From: Thermodesulfovibrionales bacterium
GTDB lineage: Bacteria; Nitrospirota; Thermodesulfovibrionia; Thermodesulfovibrionales; SM23-35
DNA length: 7,119 nt
Direction of reading: 5' to 3'
NCBI GenBank assembly: GCA_020062205.1
Contig: JAGUWT010000198.1
Coordinates: forward strand, 1-7,119
Each line of letters begins with the position of its first letter. Position 1 is the stretch's first letter. The notes under the pieces are model-generated. The model saw only the letters and a list, made by a program, of their open reading frames with translations. It ran no database searches and was not told where the DNA came from. Below are positions 6,182 through 7,119 of this stretch, one piece after another. A program made the position numbers and the translations under genes.

Positions 6182-6846
6182 GTAAAATCTTAGTTGTCTC
6201 TCCCCACCCCGATGATGAGACCCTCGGTTGCGGGGGAACCATCCTCAAGCACAAAGCGATGGGAGATGAAGTTTACTGGATGATCATGACTAACATATCG
6301 ACCGAAAAAGGTTATACCAAAATAAAGGTAAAGGAAAGACAGAAGGAGATAAATATCGTAGCTAAGGGGTATGGGTTTAAGGATGTCTTTAAGTTGGATT
6401 TTCCGACTACCAAACTCGATGAAATACCCAGAGGCCAGATGGTAAAGACGGTGAGCAACATAGTTGGTAAGGCGGCTCCAGATATAGTTTACCTCCCGAA
6501 TAGAAATGATATGCATTCTGACCATAAAATTACCTTTGATGGTGTAATCAGTTCCACAAAGACTTTTCGCTACCCGTCTATAAAGAAGATTCTGATGTAC
6601 GAAACCGTTTCAGAGACAGAGTTTTCGTCCCTTCTTCCTGACAGCGCTTTCATCCCGAATAGTTTTTCAGACATCTCAGAGTATTTTGATGAGAAGATTC
6701 ATATCATGAAGATATACAAGGGTGAACTGGGAGAGCATCCATTCCCAAGAAGTATAGAAAATCTGAAAGCGCTTGCTACTTTTAGAGGTGCTACTGCAGG
6801 GGTAAAGTATGCGGAAGCATTTATGGTTTTAAAGGAGATCTGGTAA
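6178..6846 (+). CDS. PIG-L/LmbE-family zinc-dependent N-deacetylase
   Basis: This 222-residue member of the PIG-L/LmbE family removes N-acetyl groups from GlcNAc-like sugars with a Zn2+ ion. Motifs: ILVVSPHPDDETLGCGGT (4-21), where His10 and Asp13 should bind the metal and Asp12 act as base; NDMHSDHK (110-117), where His116 is the third ligand; and the C-terminal HPFPRSIENLKALATFRG and GVKYAEAF typical of the family. Length is normal and the gene is complete. It starts in the last codon of the formyltransferase (ATGA overlap), with GAGGGGG (6164-6170) 7 nt upstream. Tight coupling to a formyltransferase suggests that the deacetylase exposes the amine the formyltransferase then formylates; candidates are N5 or N7 of legionaminic acid or an earlier intermediate. 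Other PIG-L enzymes act on GlcN-phosphatidylinositol, bacillithiol or mycothiol precursors, but nothing nearby supports those. There is no signal peptide, so it is cytoplasmic. Confidence 0.87.
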   Translation: MSKILVVSPHPDDETLGCGGTILKHKAMGDEVYWMIMTNISTEKGYTKIKVKERQKEINIVAKGYGFKDVFKLDFPTTKLDEIPRGQMVKTVSNIVGKAAPDIVYLPNRNDMHSDHKITFDGVISSTKTFRYPSIKKILMYETVSETEFSSLLPDSAFIPNSFSDISEYFDEKIHIMKIYKGELGEHPFPRSIENLKALATFRGATAGVKYAEAFMVLKEIW

Positions 6847-6850
6847 GATT

Positions 6851-7119
6851 GTGGACAAAACTATATTAAGATCTCTTTTAGTGCCTGCTACTACAACAAT
6901 CAAGCAAGCAATGCAAAGACTTAATGAGACTGCTGAGAAGATACTTTTTGTTGTAGATGAGCATGAGAGACTTTTGGGAACACTTACAGATGGAGATATT
7001 CGGAGAGGGTTAATAACTGGTTTAAGTTTTAATAATGAGGTTAACAATGTTATGCACAGAGATTTTTATTCCGTTTCAGCTACTTCAGATAAATCAGATG
7101 TGGAAGAGTATGCTAAAAA
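6851..7119 (+). CDS. CBS-domain protein, likely N-terminus of PtmE-type sugar nucleotidyltransferase (partial)
   Basis: An open frame runs from a GTG at 6851 off the end of the window, with 89 complete codons visible. It reads DKTILRSLLVPATTTIKQAM, then ILFVVDEHERLLGTLTDGDIRRGL, then NNVMHRDFYSVSATS. The LLGTLTDGDIRRGL segment is the hallmark of a CBS domain, and a second CBS domain appears to begin after NNVM. C. jejuni PtmE joins an N-terminal CBS pair to a nucleotidyltransferase and makes GDP-glucosamine for legionaminic acid; its gene lies just after neuC2. The same neighbourhood makes that the best guess here. The catalytic domain is outside the window, so other CBS proteins such as arabinose-5-phosphate isomerases cannot be excluded. 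The gene begins 4 nt after the PIG-L stop; AAGGAG at 6832-6837 lies 13 nt before the GTG, somewhat far. An ATT one codon earlier would have better spacing but is a rare start. Confidence 0.7.
   Translation, partial: MDKTILRSLLVPATTTIKQAMQRLNETAEKILFVVDEHERLLGTLTDGDIRRGLITGLSFNNEVNNVMHRDFYSVSATSDKSDVEEYAK

Overview
The window is most of a nonulosonic (sialic-acid-like) sugar biosynthesis operon. All genes are on the + strand and tightly packed. The best reading is an N,N'-diacetyllegionaminic acid pathway of the Campylobacter jejuni type, which runs through GDP-linked sugars: LegB (402-1394), LegC (1387-2496), a PglD/LegH-type N-acetyltransferase (2498-3130), LegI/NeuB (3127-4128) and LegG/NeuC (4125-5291). 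These are followed by a sugar N-formyltransferase (about 5291-6181), a PIG-L/LmbE deacetylase (6178-6846) and the start of a CBS-domain protein (6851 to the window edge) that looks like the N-terminus of a PtmE-type nucleotidyltransferase.

Layout. Positions 1 to about 110 have no intact gene. They contain a short sequence that I recall as a dispersed repeat linked to REP-associated (RAYT) transposases, and it runs straight into the C-terminal half of a nitroreductase-family gene whose N-terminal half is missing. From 402 on, no gap between genes exceeds a few bases. Junctions are stop/start overlaps (8 nt legB/legC; 4 nt acetyltransferase/legI, legI/legG and formyltransferase/PIG-L; apparently 1 nt legG/formyltransferase) or short gaps (1 nt legC/acetyltransferase; 4 nt PIG-L/CBS gene). 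This implies one co-transcribed, translationally coupled unit. No convincing promoter or terminator is visible, so the transcript probably starts upstream and continues past the window.

How the genes work together. LegB (4,6-dehydratase) and LegC (PLP aminotransferase) turn a nucleotide-linked GlcNAc into the 4-amino-4,6-dideoxy sugar. The acetyltransferase acetylates the new amine. LegG removes the nucleotide and epimerises C2. LegI condenses the product with phosphoenolpyruvate to give legionaminic acid. The unusual part is the deacetylase/formyltransferase pair placed between legG and the PtmE-like gene. A reasonable hypothesis is that an N-acetyl group is removed and replaced by N-formyl, giving an N-formylated legionaminic acid for a surface glycan or flagellin. 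CMP-Leg synthetase (LegF/PtmB) and the rest of the GDP-GlcNAc branch are not in the window and would be expected downstream.

The formyltransferase has two oddities: its obvious N-terminus extends upstream of the first ATG to a position where only an ATA codon is available, and the catalytic Asn of the family is a Gly.

Organism. The code is bacterial, AT-rich in the 5' genes (about one third G+C in a sampled stretch of legB) and more balanced in the 3' genes (about 45% in a sampled stretch of the formyltransferase). Gene content and the repeat suggest a Gram-negative bacterium, perhaps of a deltaproteobacterial or Nitrospirota-like lineage, but I cannot assign a taxon from this sequence alone.
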